Positions 1-7,190 of a stretch of 64,000 bases of DNA are shown here, in pieces. The stretch is from contig JAKPSI010000037.1 of assembly GCA_029555415.1 (NCBI GenBank), positions 1 to 64,000 on the forward strand, given 5' to 3'. This DNA comes from Bacteroidota bacterium (lineage in GTDB: Bacteria; Bacteroidota; Bacteroidia; Chitinophagales; Chitinophagaceae). The position numbers were made by a program, and so were the translations under genes. Each line of letters begins with the position of its first letter. Positions within the stretch are counted from its first letter, which is position 1. The notes under the pieces were generated by a model, which worked only from the letters and a program-made list of their open reading frames with translations, had not been told where the DNA came from and searched no databases.

Positions 1-541
1 AGGCGATGGCGCGCATATCGGTGAAGTGGTGAAAGATGGCGCGGCCGCACAGAGCGGTTTGAAAAAAGGTGATGTGATCACGAAGATCAATGATGTACCC
101 GTCAGTTCATTCACGGAACTCCAGGGTGCTGTAGCTTCTTACAACGCAGGCGATAAAGTGAAGATCACGTACAAACGTGATGGCGAAGAAAAAACAGTAG
201 CCTCAATACTGACCGCCAAGACCGCTGCTTTCGATGAGATCGCGCAGTCGAACATCGGCGACAGACTGGGTGCGGAACTGCTGAACCTCGATCCCAAGAA
301 GGCACAGTCCTATGGCGTGGAAGGTGGTGTGATCGTGAAGAAGATCAAAGCTGATGGACCGATCAGCCGCACGCGTATGCAGGATGGATTCATTATCACC
401 AGCATCAATGGTGAGGACATCAGCAATATCAATGACCTCAGCAAAGTATTGTCACAGCTTGAAGGCAGTGTACGCCTTGAAGGGATCTATCCCGGCTATG
501 ACGGAACGTATACCTATCCCCTGAATCTGCAGGATCAGTAA
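1..541 (+). CDS. Deg/HtrA-type serine protease, C-terminal part (two PDZ domains)
   Basis: The gene enters from the left edge; the frame is open from base 2, and about 179 residues plus stop are visible. Two PDZ domains are seen. The first contains GLKKGDVITKIND and ends in a short linker. The second starts at about LGAELLNLDP, includes the carboxylate-loop region GVEGGVIV, and ends near the C-terminus. Periplasmic Do-like proteases have a signal peptide, a trypsin-like domain and then two PDZ domains that bind unfolded C-termini, so the missing N-terminal part should carry the His-Asp-Ser triad. This assignment is made from PDZ order alone; another PDZ protein is possible but less likely. 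A strong terminator follows 20 bases after the stop. Confidence 0.8.
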   Translation, partial: GDGAHIGEVVKDGAAAQSGLKKGDVITKINDVPVSSFTELQGAVASYNAGDKVKITYKRDGEEKTVASILTAKTAAFDEIAQSNIGDRLGAELLNLDPKKAQSYGVEGGVIVKKIKADGPISRTRMQDGFIITSINGEDISNINDLSKVLSQLEGSVRLEGIYPGYDGTYTYPLNLQDQ

Positions 542-560
542 GAACATCGGATCAAAGAAA

Positions 561-595
561 AGCCCCCCGACTGTAAACGTCGGGGGGCTTTTTTA
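561..595 (+). terminator. Rho-independent terminator after the Deg-like protease
   Basis: Perfect 11-bp stem (561-571 with 579-589, AGCCCCCCGAC) around a 7-base loop, followed by a T run. It ends the protease transcript. The T run is on the plus strand, but the stem could also stop transcripts of the convergent GH13 gene. Confidence 0.92.
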
Positions 596-610
596 TATAG
601 TGATGTCCAA

Positions 611-1900
611 TTATTTCTCAAACACAAAGTAACCGAAAGGTACCAGTATCAGATCGCGGATGGTACCGAGATCTTTCTGTTCGTTGCTGAACACATTCCG
701 GTAAGCCCCTTTTACATTATTATCATTGATCTCCACGGACAAGGTTTCTGCCGTGAAATTCAGGAAAACGAGCACTTCTTTTTCGCGCCAGCGGCGGAGA
801 TACGCCAGTATCTGTTTTCCGGCGTTGGTCTTGACCCGGATCGTACGCACCGAAGTATCGCCACCCCGCAGGGCCGGATGTTCCGTATGGAGCCGAAGCA
901 GGGCCTGATAAAATCCATGCAGCTGGTATGTACCGTTCCATTCGATCGGATCCTTGTCGAAGAACGCGAGTCGTTTGGTATTCGGCAGTTCCTGTCCGGA
1001 ATACAATAACGGGATCCCGTTCCAGGTGCTGCTGAATACCGCCAATGCGGGTGCCAGGGGGCCATACTTTTCGAATTCCGTTCCGTTCCAGCTGTTCTCA
1101 TCATGATTAGTGGTGAACCAGGCGCGCATGGTATGATCACCCAGATCATCATAGCGCTTCAGGATATTCATCAGGTCCGTTGTATCACCGGGGGCTTTCA
1201 TGTATTCTGCCGCATGGTGCATCCATGACCAGCTGTAACTGGCATCGAATACTTCTCCGTATGCGGGATGTTCGAGCTCATCGAATTCACCGAGCCAGAA
1301 AAGTGGTTTCACCGCATCGAGTGCGGGACGGGCTTCTTTCCAGAAATCAAGTTCCACCCAAAAGGCAAGATCACAGCGGAATCCATCGATATCGGATCCT
1401 GTTACCCACCATTTCATCGCGTCGATCATGGCGGCACGCAGGGATGGGTTTTTGAAATTCAGTTCGATGATATCGTCCATGCCGGAAGCGGCTACGAATG
1501 CATTGGTGACGGGGTCCTGTTCGAAGTACTCAGGGTTGGTCCAGGTCCAGCGGTGATCCCATCCGGTATGATTAGCGACCCAGTCGAGGATCACTTTGAA
1601 TCCCATTTCATGGGCCTTCGCTACGAGGTTCCTGAAGTCCTCCATGGTACCGAATTCCGGGGCAACATCCGTAAAATCAGAACAGGCATAGTAACTGCCC
1701 ATGGTTCCTTTCATGTTCTTCTGTGCGATCGGGGTGATGGGCATGAACCAGAGTGTCTGAACACCCATGTCCTTCAGCCGTGGTAAATGCGGCAGAAATG
1801 CATTGATGGTCCCCTCCTGTGTATACTGACGAAGGTTGACCTCATAGATATTCGTGGAATTTGCCCAGGGTACGGGTTTGTAACGGGTAGATGAATACAT
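611..1900 (-). CDS. GH13 alpha-amylase family glycoside hydrolase (cytoplasmic)
   Basis: 429 residues. A (beta/alpha)8 barrel of the alpha-amylase family that should cleave alpha-1,4 glucans. Visible family motifs: region I DWVANH (106-111), the nucleophile in GFRCD (Asp177), the acid/base in WLGEFDE (Glu205) and TTNHDENS with the transition-state Asp267. No signal peptide is seen, so it probably acts on intracellular glycogen or maltodextrin, which fits the glucan phosphorylase 1.8 kb away. A longer reading frame extends upstream to 2050, but that extension crosses a TAnnTTTG promoter (1920-1927) and a repeat array, so the ATG at 1900 is chosen. Exact substrate specificity cannot be read from the sequence. 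Confidence 0.88.
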   Translation of the reverse strand: MYSSTRYKPVPWANSTNIYEVNLRQYTQEGTINAFLPHLPRLKDMGVQTLWFMPITPIAQKNMKGTMGSYYACSDFTDVAPEFGTMEDFRNLVAKAHEMGFKVILDWVANHTGWDHRWTWTNPEYFEQDPVTNAFVAASGMDDIIELNFKNPSLRAAMIDAMKWWVTGSDIDGFRCDLAFWVELDFWKEARPALDAVKPLFWLGEFDELEHPAYGEVFDASYSWSWMHHAAEYMKAPGDTTDLMNILKRYDDLGDHTMRAWFTTNHDENSWNGTEFEKYGPLAPALAVFSSTWNGIPLLYSGQELPNTKRLAFFDKDPIEWNGTYQLHGFYQALLRLHTEHPALRGGDTSVRTIRVKTNAGKQILAYLRRWREKEVLVFLNFTAETLSVEINDNNVKGAYRNVFSNEQKDLGTIRDLILVPFGYFVFEK

Positions 1901-1919
1901 AAGTCGGGTTGTGGTTCGG

Positions 1920-1927
1920 CAAAAATA
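1920..1927 (-). promoter_or_regulatory. TAnnTTTG promoter element for the GH13 gene
   Basis: Minus strand reads TATTTTTG, a full match to the Bacteroidota -7 consensus, about 20 bases before the ATG at 1900. No convincing upstream TTG element is seen. It supports the shorter start. Confidence 0.55.
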
Positions 1928-1934
1928 CGGTACG

Positions 1935-1978
1935 AAATTTTGAATTTTGAGTTTTGAGTTATGGGTTGCGGGTTGGCG
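1935..1978. repeat. Heptad array, TTTTGAR family (single arm)
   Basis: Six degenerate 7-base units in a row (TTTTGAA, TTTTGAG, TTTTGAG, TTATGGG, TTGCGGG, TTGGCG). It lies between the divergent GH13 and ispH starts, so unlike most arrays in this window it is not next to a stop codon. Confidence 0.75.
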
Positions 1979-2077
1979 TAATAAACTGAAAGCTATCTTC
2001 TCACTGCTTCCTTCACTGCTATTTATTGCATAATACAAGACCACCGGCAAACAATTTCACTCAATCTGTGTTCTTTT

Positions 2078-2111
2078 CTATGTGTACCTAAGTGACTAAG
2101 TGAGCTATGTG
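2078..2111. repeat. CTATGTG-type short-unit array
   Basis: Degenerate 8-9-base units based on CTATGTG/CTAAGTGA in the 260-bp GH13/ispH spacer. The same words form the arms of the inverted elements at 11351-11569 and 31056-31161. The rest of the spacer holds only the two promoters and the TTTTGAR array. Confidence 0.6.
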
Positions 2112-2148
2112 TTTAAGCTTTTCTCTCAGTGCCCTTTTTATAATTCCT

Positions 2149-2156
2149 TAATTTTG
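2149..2156 (+). promoter_or_regulatory. TAnnTTTG promoter element of ispH
   Basis: TAATTTTG, a full consensus match, ends only four bases before the GTG start at 2161. If used, the transcript would begin at or next to the start codon. Confidence 0.5.
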
Positions 2157-2160
2157 ACCC

Positions 2161-3366
2161 GTGAAACAATTCGACGTCCCCATCATATACCGGAGTCCGC
2201 TGATCAGCGCGATCAAGAAGAAAAGAAAGGAAGCGGATAAGCTGAAGAAGGATTTCCGTCCTACCCTGCTGGATTTCGGCCCTATTCAGATCAGCCTGGC
2301 CCGCCACTTCGGATTTTGTTACGGCGTGGAGAACGCGATCGAGATCGCATTCCGGACCATTGATGAGAACCCCGGCAAACGCATCTTCTTACTCAGTGAA
2401 ATGATCCATAACCCGCAGGTGAATGCGAACCTTCAGGAACGTGGTGTTGTTTTTTTACAGGATACGTATGGTAAACAGCTGATCCCTTTCGAAGAACTGA
2501 AAGCGGATGATGTGGTCATCATACCGGCATTCGGTACCACACTGGAGATCGAACAAAAGTTGCAGGCGATCGGCATCCGGACCGAAAAATACAATACGAC
2601 TTGCCCCTTCGTCGAAAAAGTATGGAACCGCGGAGATGCGATCGCAAAGCAACGCTACAGCATCATCATTCACGGTAAACCGAAACATGAAGAAACCCGT
2701 GCTACCTTCTCACATGCCGCGAAAGGCGCACCTTCTGTCATTGTGAAAGATATGGAGGAAGCCATCATGCTGGGTGAATTCATCAGTGGAAAAAAAGCGG
2801 GAGATGAATTTTACACCACATTCGCAGGACAGTATTCCGAAGGATTCAATGTGCAGCATGATCTGCAGCGGATCGGGGTGGTGAATCAAACGACCATGCT
2901 GGCGAGTGATACGCAGGCCATCGCGGATCATCTGAAACAAGTGGTACTGCAGACCTGGCCCGGTGAGACCGAACGATTCGCCGATACGCGCGATACGTTG
3001 TGTTACGCCACACTTGACAACCAGACCGCGGTGCAGGGGATGCTGGATGTGCAAGCCGATCTGGCCATCGTGGTAGGCGGATACAATTCATCCAACACAT
3101 CCCACCTCGTTGAATTATGTGAAGAGAAACTGCCGACCTATTTCATCAGCAATGAAGAGAAGCTGATCTCGAAAGAACTGATCGAACATTATAATTTCCA
3201 TACAAAGGAGATCCTTCAAACAAAGGACTTCCTCCCCTCCTCCACACCGGTTCACATCCTGATCACGAGCGGCGCTTCCTGTCCGGATGCGATCGTGGAA
3301 GCGGTGATCGCGAAGCTGGTGGGATTCTTTAAAGATGCGAGGTCGTTGACAGAGATAAGCTACTAG
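2161..3366 (+). CDS. ispH: 4-hydroxy-3-methylbut-2-enyl diphosphate reductase
   Basis: 401 residues, the long form seen in Bacteroidota (the E. coli enzyme is about 316). It performs the last step of the MEP isoprenoid pathway, reducing HMBPP to IPP and DMAPP with a [4Fe-4S] cluster. The three expected cluster cysteines are visible: Cys53 in HFGFCYGVENA, Cys148 in TTCPFVEKVW and Cys281 in DTLCYATLDNQTA. Substrate-site signatures MIHNP (His83), HGKPKHEE (His171) and TSGAS (369-373) are also present. The start is a GTG; the N-terminal extension before the first Cys motif begins there and no in-frame ATG precedes that motif. A TAnnTTTG element lies immediately upstream, so the mRNA may be leaderless. 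Confidence 0.95.
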   Translation: MKQFDVPIIYRSPLISAIKKKRKEADKLKKDFRPTLLDFGPIQISLARHFGFCYGVENAIEIAFRTIDENPGKRIFLLSEMIHNPQVNANLQERGVVFLQDTYGKQLIPFEELKADDVVIIPAFGTTLEIEQKLQAIGIRTEKYNTTCPFVEKVWNRGDAIAKQRYSIIIHGKPKHEETRATFSHAAKGAPSVIVKDMEEAIMLGEFISGKKAGDEFYTTFAGQYSEGFNVQHDLQRIGVVNQTTMLASDTQAIADHLKQVVLQTWPGETERFADTRDTLCYATLDNQTAVQGMLDVQADLAIVVGGYNSSNTSHLVELCEEKLPTYFISNEEKLISKELIEHYNFHTKEILQTKDFLPSSTPVHILITSGASCPDAIVEAVIAKLVGFFKDARSLTEISY

Positions 3367-3388
3367 CCCCGAGCTGCAAGCTACAAGG
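3364..3388 (+). repeat. GCTGCAA-type heptads at the ispH stop
   Basis: After the TAG stop come two 7-base units (GCTGCAA, GCTACAA). They are related to the array at 3518-3546 and to the one after icd. A weak, short example. Confidence 0.5.
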
Positions 3389-3517
3389 GTATTCTAAAGT
3401 GCTCTGAGTTGCGTTCAGCAATTTATATCATTACATCAGTGGACATCGCCGGACAAGCGAAGCAGTGTTGATCATTACAGGAGTGATGAATTACTTATAA
3501 TGCGGCTACGAAGCGTC

Positions 3518-3546
3518 TTGCAGCTAACAGCTAATAGCTTACAGCA
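3518..3546. repeat. GCTAACA-type heptad array
   Basis: Units TTGCAGC, TAACAGC, TAATAGC, TTACAGC in the ispH/glucan phosphorylase spacer. Read on the minus strand (the phosphorylase sense) they contain TAA and TAG. They lie just beyond the phosphorylase terminator. The remainder of this ~300-base convergent spacer (3389-3517) shows nothing recognisable. Confidence 0.6.
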
Positions 3547-3547
3547 A

Positions 3548-3580
3548 ACAAAAGAGGCCAGCTGTTTCCAACTGACCTCT
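3548..3580 (-). terminator. Terminator of the glucan phosphorylase gene
   Basis: On the minus strand a 9-bp stem AGAGGTCAG/CTGGCCTCT, with further pairing inside, is followed by a short T-rich run. It lies about 90 bases after the stop codon, and the whole interval is filled by the CATTATC array. Confidence 0.65.
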
Positions 3581-3692
3581 CATTATCATTTCTCCATTAT
3601 CCACTATCCATTATCACTTCTCCATTATCACTTTTCCATTATCACTTCTCCATTATCACTTCTCCATTATCACTTATACATTATCTCATAAT
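3581..3692. repeat. CATTATC heptad array overlapping the glucan phosphorylase stop
   Basis: About fifteen consecutive 7-base units, mostly alternating CATTATC and ACTTCTC (a 14-base higher-order period). The minus-strand TGA stop at 3670-3672 and the codons for the last residues YEIMYK lie inside the array. In the mRNA sense it reads TGATAATGGAGAAG repeatedly, so TGA and TAA recur in shifting frames up to the terminator. Confidence 0.9.
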
Positions 3693-5325
3693 ATTCGTGT
3701 GCCATGCGGTTGGAATCAAAACGGAAGCGTACGTCTTCCATACCGTTCTTGACCACCTGGCGCCATGTATTGTATTTATCGTAGTACAGCGGGAGAATTT
3801 CATTTTCGAGGATCTCATAAAGTTTATTGAGATCGTATTCATCCTGCTCATGAACAGCCATGTTCCCGTAATCCGCCATTGGAACGACGAATCCGTTATG
3901 ACCATGATTGATGAATTCAGGGATCCAGCCATCGTTGGTACTGAAGTTCACCGCACCGTTCATGGCGGCGGTCATACCACTGGTACCGGAAGCCTCGCGG
4001 GGAACGCGGGGATTGTTCAGCCAGCAGTCAGCCGCCTGTTTGAGGCGTTTGGAAAGTCCGAGTTCATAACCGATCAGTACGGCCATGTTCTTGTATTGCT
4101 TGCTGAGATGAACGAGCTGGTTGAATTCGCTGATCGCGGGATGATCGACAGGGTAAGGTTTACCGGCCCAGATGATCTGAACGGGATACTTTGAATTCTT
4201 CATCAGTCTTTCAAAGCGTTCTTCCGCGGTCGTGATCAGTCCGGCACGTTTGTACCCGGCGAAGCGGCGTGCCCAAACGATCGTGAATACATCGGGATTG
4301 AAGATCTTGCCGGTTTGGTCGGCCACGATCTCAAATGCCCTTTTCTTCAGGTATTTCTTGCGGTCATCGAATCCGTAATGATCTCCCGCTTCATTGAAAC
4401 GGTAGAGTTGTTTATCGGCCCAGTAGCGCCAGTTCTGCGCATTGGTGATGGATTTGATCTCGCAGATATTATCGTATTTGCTCCACATGGCGCGTGATAC
4501 GTGCCCGTGCAGTTCAGATACACCATTCGCGATGTGCGCGAAACGGAGCGCGGCGAGCGAGTGGTTGAACTGATTATCCGGCATACCGGTCAGTTCTTTC
4601 ACCTGTTCAACGCTGAGCCCGCAGAAATAACTCATCTTATGACAGAGGAAGATATCGTGCTTTTCGTTACCGGCTTCTTCAGGCGTGTGGGTAGTGAACA
4701 CCAGACGCTTCTTCACTTCAGCCAGGTTATTCCTGAATTTGTTGTAGAGATAGAAAGCGGCGGAAAGGCCGTGCGCTTCATTCAGGTGATACAGCTCAGG
4801 ATTGAAACCGAGCATATCCATCAGTTTGGCACCACCTACTCCGAGCAGGATGAACTGCGCAACCTTGGTAGCGACATTCGCATCGTACAAACGGTGCGTA
4901 ATGGTCTGGGAAACATAATCGTTCTCCGGAACATCGGTGGAGAGCAGGAACAGCGGAGCTGTTTTGAAGGTTTCGGGGTTGAGGTAGAACACCTTTACCC
5001 AAACCGGATGCTCGTGCACCATGATCTGGAATTTGATGCCGGTATCTTCGAGGAAGCTGTATGATTTTTCATTCCAGGCGGTGTCCAGGGTCTGGTCCTG
5101 ATTCCGCTCCTGATCGTAGTAACCGTATTTCCAGAGGATACCAACGCCAACGAGATTCTGACGGAGTTCATAAGCACTGCGCAGGTGAGAACCGGCGAGA
5201 AAACCTAAACCACCGCTGTAGATCTTGAGGGGCTGGTGTGTGGCGAACTCCATTGAGAAATAAGCCACGCGTTTTTTATAACGATCATCAACAGGGTAAG
5301 GGACTGAATAAGAGGTAAAACTCAT
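3670..5325 (-). CDS. Short alpha-glucan phosphorylase (GT35 family)
   Basis: 551 residues, the compact GT35 type rather than the ~800-residue glycogen phosphorylases. These enzymes release glucose-1-phosphate from alpha-1,4 glucans using pyridoxal phosphate. Family signatures are clear: YFSMEFA near the N-terminus, LNEAHG (181-186), TTHTPEEAGNEKHD, WARRFAGYKR (351-360) and REASGTSGMTAAMNG. In classical phosphorylases the residue after GTSGM is the Lys that binds PLP; here it is Thr452. Either this subfamily binds the cofactor differently or the activity is altered. The gene stands alone, with its terminator at 3548-3580. The ATG at 5325 begins the conserved N-terminus. Confidence 0.85.
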   Translation of the reverse strand: MSFTSYSVPYPVDDRYKKRVAYFSMEFATHQPLKIYSGGLGFLAGSHLRSAYELRQNLVGVGILWKYGYYDQERNQDQTLDTAWNEKSYSFLEDTGIKFQIMVHEHPVWVKVFYLNPETFKTAPLFLLSTDVPENDYVSQTITHRLYDANVATKVAQFILLGVGGAKLMDMLGFNPELYHLNEAHGLSAAFYLYNKFRNNLAEVKKRLVFTTHTPEEAGNEKHDIFLCHKMSYFCGLSVEQVKELTGMPDNQFNHSLAALRFAHIANGVSELHGHVSRAMWSKYDNICEIKSITNAQNWRYWADKQLYRFNEAGDHYGFDDRKKYLKKRAFEIVADQTGKIFNPDVFTIVWARRFAGYKRAGLITTAEERFERLMKNSKYPVQIIWAGKPYPVDHPAISEFNQLVHLSKQYKNMAVLIGYELGLSKRLKQAADCWLNNPRVPREASGTSGMTAAMNGAVNFSTNDGWIPEFINHGHNGFVVPMADYGNMAVHEQDEYDLNKLYEILENEILPLYYDKYNTWRQVVKNGMEDVRFRFDSNRMAHEYYEIMYK

Positions 5326-5437
5326 AATGTGTTGTTTTTACACGAAGGCGCAAGATAATTCATAATCCCGAGAATATACAGTGGTACGGGACCAAGCAAT
5401 AAATGGCCTGATTTTGTTGAAAAAATGGACGGAAAAA

Positions 5438-6415
5438 TCATTTTTTGTTGGGTGACCTTTTGTTTGAGCCCGGTTTGACGTATTTCTTCCTGGCGAAGGA
5501 CCCGTTAAAGGAACAACGGAGACCACGATGGGACCCGCAGCCTTCTTCTTCATTGAGTGTGACGGAGTTACCTGTAAAAATAAAGCTCAGTTTACAGGGA
5601 TCCCCGTTCTCCGTATACTCGGCACGGTTAGGTCCGCGGAGGAAGGCCTCCCCTTTCAGCTCGCCATTACAATCCCCGTTCTCAAAATGGATAAAGAAAG
5701 TAAGGCGGTCCGGTTTACGGCTGTCGCGGATAGAAACCAGATTCATTTTCCCGTTGGCGTAGTCAGCTGAGAGTTTATGCTTACGGCCCAGGGTATCGAT
5801 CGGGTTGATGAGTTCGGTCACTTTGTCTTCCAGGGCTTCGGTCATGATCAGCATGAAACTATTAGCGGCCTCGTTGAGGACAAATACATCTTTACCATCA
5901 CTGAATGTGCCATCCGGATTCCGGCGCATGACACTCTTGTTGATCGTTAAACGTTTATCGATGAAAACGGATTGTGCAGTGGCCGCGGACTGATCCGGCT
6001 GCAGTACCGGCATACCGGCGATGAATGCATTCGATTTACTGAAGGCAAGCAGGAAGCCCGTCTTTTTCCCATTATGGACGGCTTTGACGAAGAGGTAGGT
6101 CTCCCCTCCTTTAACCGCGACTTTCCCGAAAGGATAGAGCTTTGGTTTCGCATTCTTACCCAGCGTTTTTGCCAGTACACTGTCCGGGACGAACTGGGTG
6201 AAAACCTTATAGCTGATGAGGAGAGAATCGGCATCCTTTTTCAGCAGGATGGAATCACTCCAGACGGCCGGCATCTGCAGGGGCTGGAAGAATTCAATGA
6301 AGTCATTGATCTCCACCGGGTCATCGCCGGAAAGGGATACTTTCTTCTTGGACTTACAGGCCAGCATCAGAGCGGGCATCAGGAGGAGGATCAGGAGATT
6401 TTTCCGGGCAACCAT
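5438..6415 (-). CDS. Putative lipoprotein of unknown function
   Basis: 325 residues. A hydrophobic signal ends in LMPALMLACKSKKK, a lipobox with Cys20, so the protein should be lipid-anchored and face the periplasm or the outer membrane. The rest is soluble with no domain I recognise; a basic tail (KKYVKPGSNKRSPNKK) closes it. It is divergent from the dtxR-like gene, with 109 bases between the starts, and an operator-like palindrome lies near the dtxR side, so co-regulation by metal is possible but unproven. No partner is seen downstream. Confidence 0.7.
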   Translation of the reverse strand: MVARKNLLILLLMPALMLACKSKKKVSLSGDDPVEINDFIEFFQPLQMPAVWSDSILLKKDADSLLISYKVFTQFVPDSVLAKTLGKNAKPKLYPFGKVAVKGGETYLFVKAVHNGKKTGFLLAFSKSNAFIAGMPVLQPDQSAATAQSVFIDKRLTINKSVMRRNPDGTFSDGKDVFVLNEAANSFMLIMTEALEDKVTELINPIDTLGRKHKLSADYANGKMNLVSIRDSRKPDRLTFFIHFENGDCNGELKGEAFLRGPNRAEYTENGDPCKLSFIFTGNSVTLNEEEGCGSHRGLRCSFNGSFARKKYVKPGSNKRSPNKK

Positions 6416-6495
6416 GGTACACTATTGGAACCCGAATGTAAGCGATTCCCGCTTCCCTGTCAATAGTAAAAAAATTGGCGGTATCCTTCCTTTTT

Positions 6496-6511
6496 TTTAG
6501 ATTAGCCTAAA
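6496..6511. promoter_or_regulatory. Candidate DtxR/MntR operator
   Basis: Imperfect 16-base palindrome TTTAGATTAGCCTAAA with 12 of 16 symmetric positions, ending 13 bases before the regulator's ATG. The TTTAG-N6-CTAAA shape and AT-rich arms resemble operators of DtxR/MntR-family proteins, suggesting autoregulation and metal control of the downstream Nramp gene. The assignment is inferred from position and symmetry. Confidence 0.55.
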
Positions 6512-6524
6512 TTTTATTTTAGAC

Positions 6525-7190
6525 ATGCTGAAGTTTTCCACCAGCGAAGAGAATTATATCAAGGCGATCTATCACTTACAGGAAGGGGAATCGACCGTTA
6601 CGACCAACGCGCTGGCGCAGGAACTGCACACGAGGCCGGCATCCGTAACGGATATGATGAAGAAACTGAAGACGAAGAAATTGCTGCATTACCAGCCCTA
6701 TCAGGGATTCCGGCTGAGTCCGGAAGGCAGCAAAGTGGCACTGGGCATCATCCGCCGTCACCGGCTCTGGGAGTTCTTCCTGGCCGAGAAGCTGGAATTC
6801 AGCTGGGAGGAAGTGCATGAAGTGGCGGAAGACCTGGAGCACGTAGGGAGCAAGAAACTGATCGACCGGCTGGATGCCTTCCTGGGCTTTCCTCGTTTCG
6901 ATCCGCATGGCGACCCGATCCCCGACAGCAATGGAAGGATGAAACCAAGTCAGCAGATCAGCTTAAGTGAGGTAGCCCTGAACCGCACGGTGATCGTTCG
7001 TCATGTTGCGGACCAGTCGGCCGGCCTGCTCGAACTCCTTCGTCACAAAAAGATCAGCATCGGTACCCGTATGGAAGTGAAAAAAAGATTCGCTTATGAC
7101 CAATCGGTCGAGATCCGCATCAAACCCCACCCGCTGTTCACGATCAGTGAGCAGTCGGCCAAAAACATATTTGTGAGCTATGGCGAATGA
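6525..7190 (+). CDS. DtxR/MntR-family metal-dependent repressor
   Basis: 221 residues. An N-terminal winged helix (about 5-65) is followed by the metal-binding dimerisation domain (66-140) and a C-terminal FeoA/SH3-like domain (about 145-221), the three-domain plan of DtxR/IdeR. Ligand-type residues align with IdeR numbering: His79, Glu83, His98, Glu105, His106. Position 102, Cys in DtxR/IdeR, is Glu here, as in Mn-responsive MntR; position 10 is Asn. The gene overlaps the Nramp transporter by 11 bases, so the pair is one operon. A palindrome at 6496-6511 probably serves autoregulation. Mn is the more likely co-repressor, inferred from the Glu and the partner. Confidence 0.88.
   Translation: MLKFSTSEENYIKAIYHLQEGESTVTTNALAQELHTRPASVTDMMKKLKTKKLLHYQPYQGFRLSPEGSKVALGIIRRHRLWEFFLAEKLEFSWEEVHEVAEDLEHVGSKKLIDRLDAFLGFPRFDPHGDPIPDSNGRMKPSQQISLSEVALNRTVIVRHVADQSAGLLELLRHKKISIGTRMEVKKRFAYDQSVEIRIKPHPLFTISEQSAKNIFVSYGE

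Noticed and set aside
3500-3691. 63-codon plus-strand open frame rich in HYHFSI repeats
   Set aside because: It is a translation of the CATTATC heptad array on the strand opposite to the phosphorylase gene.
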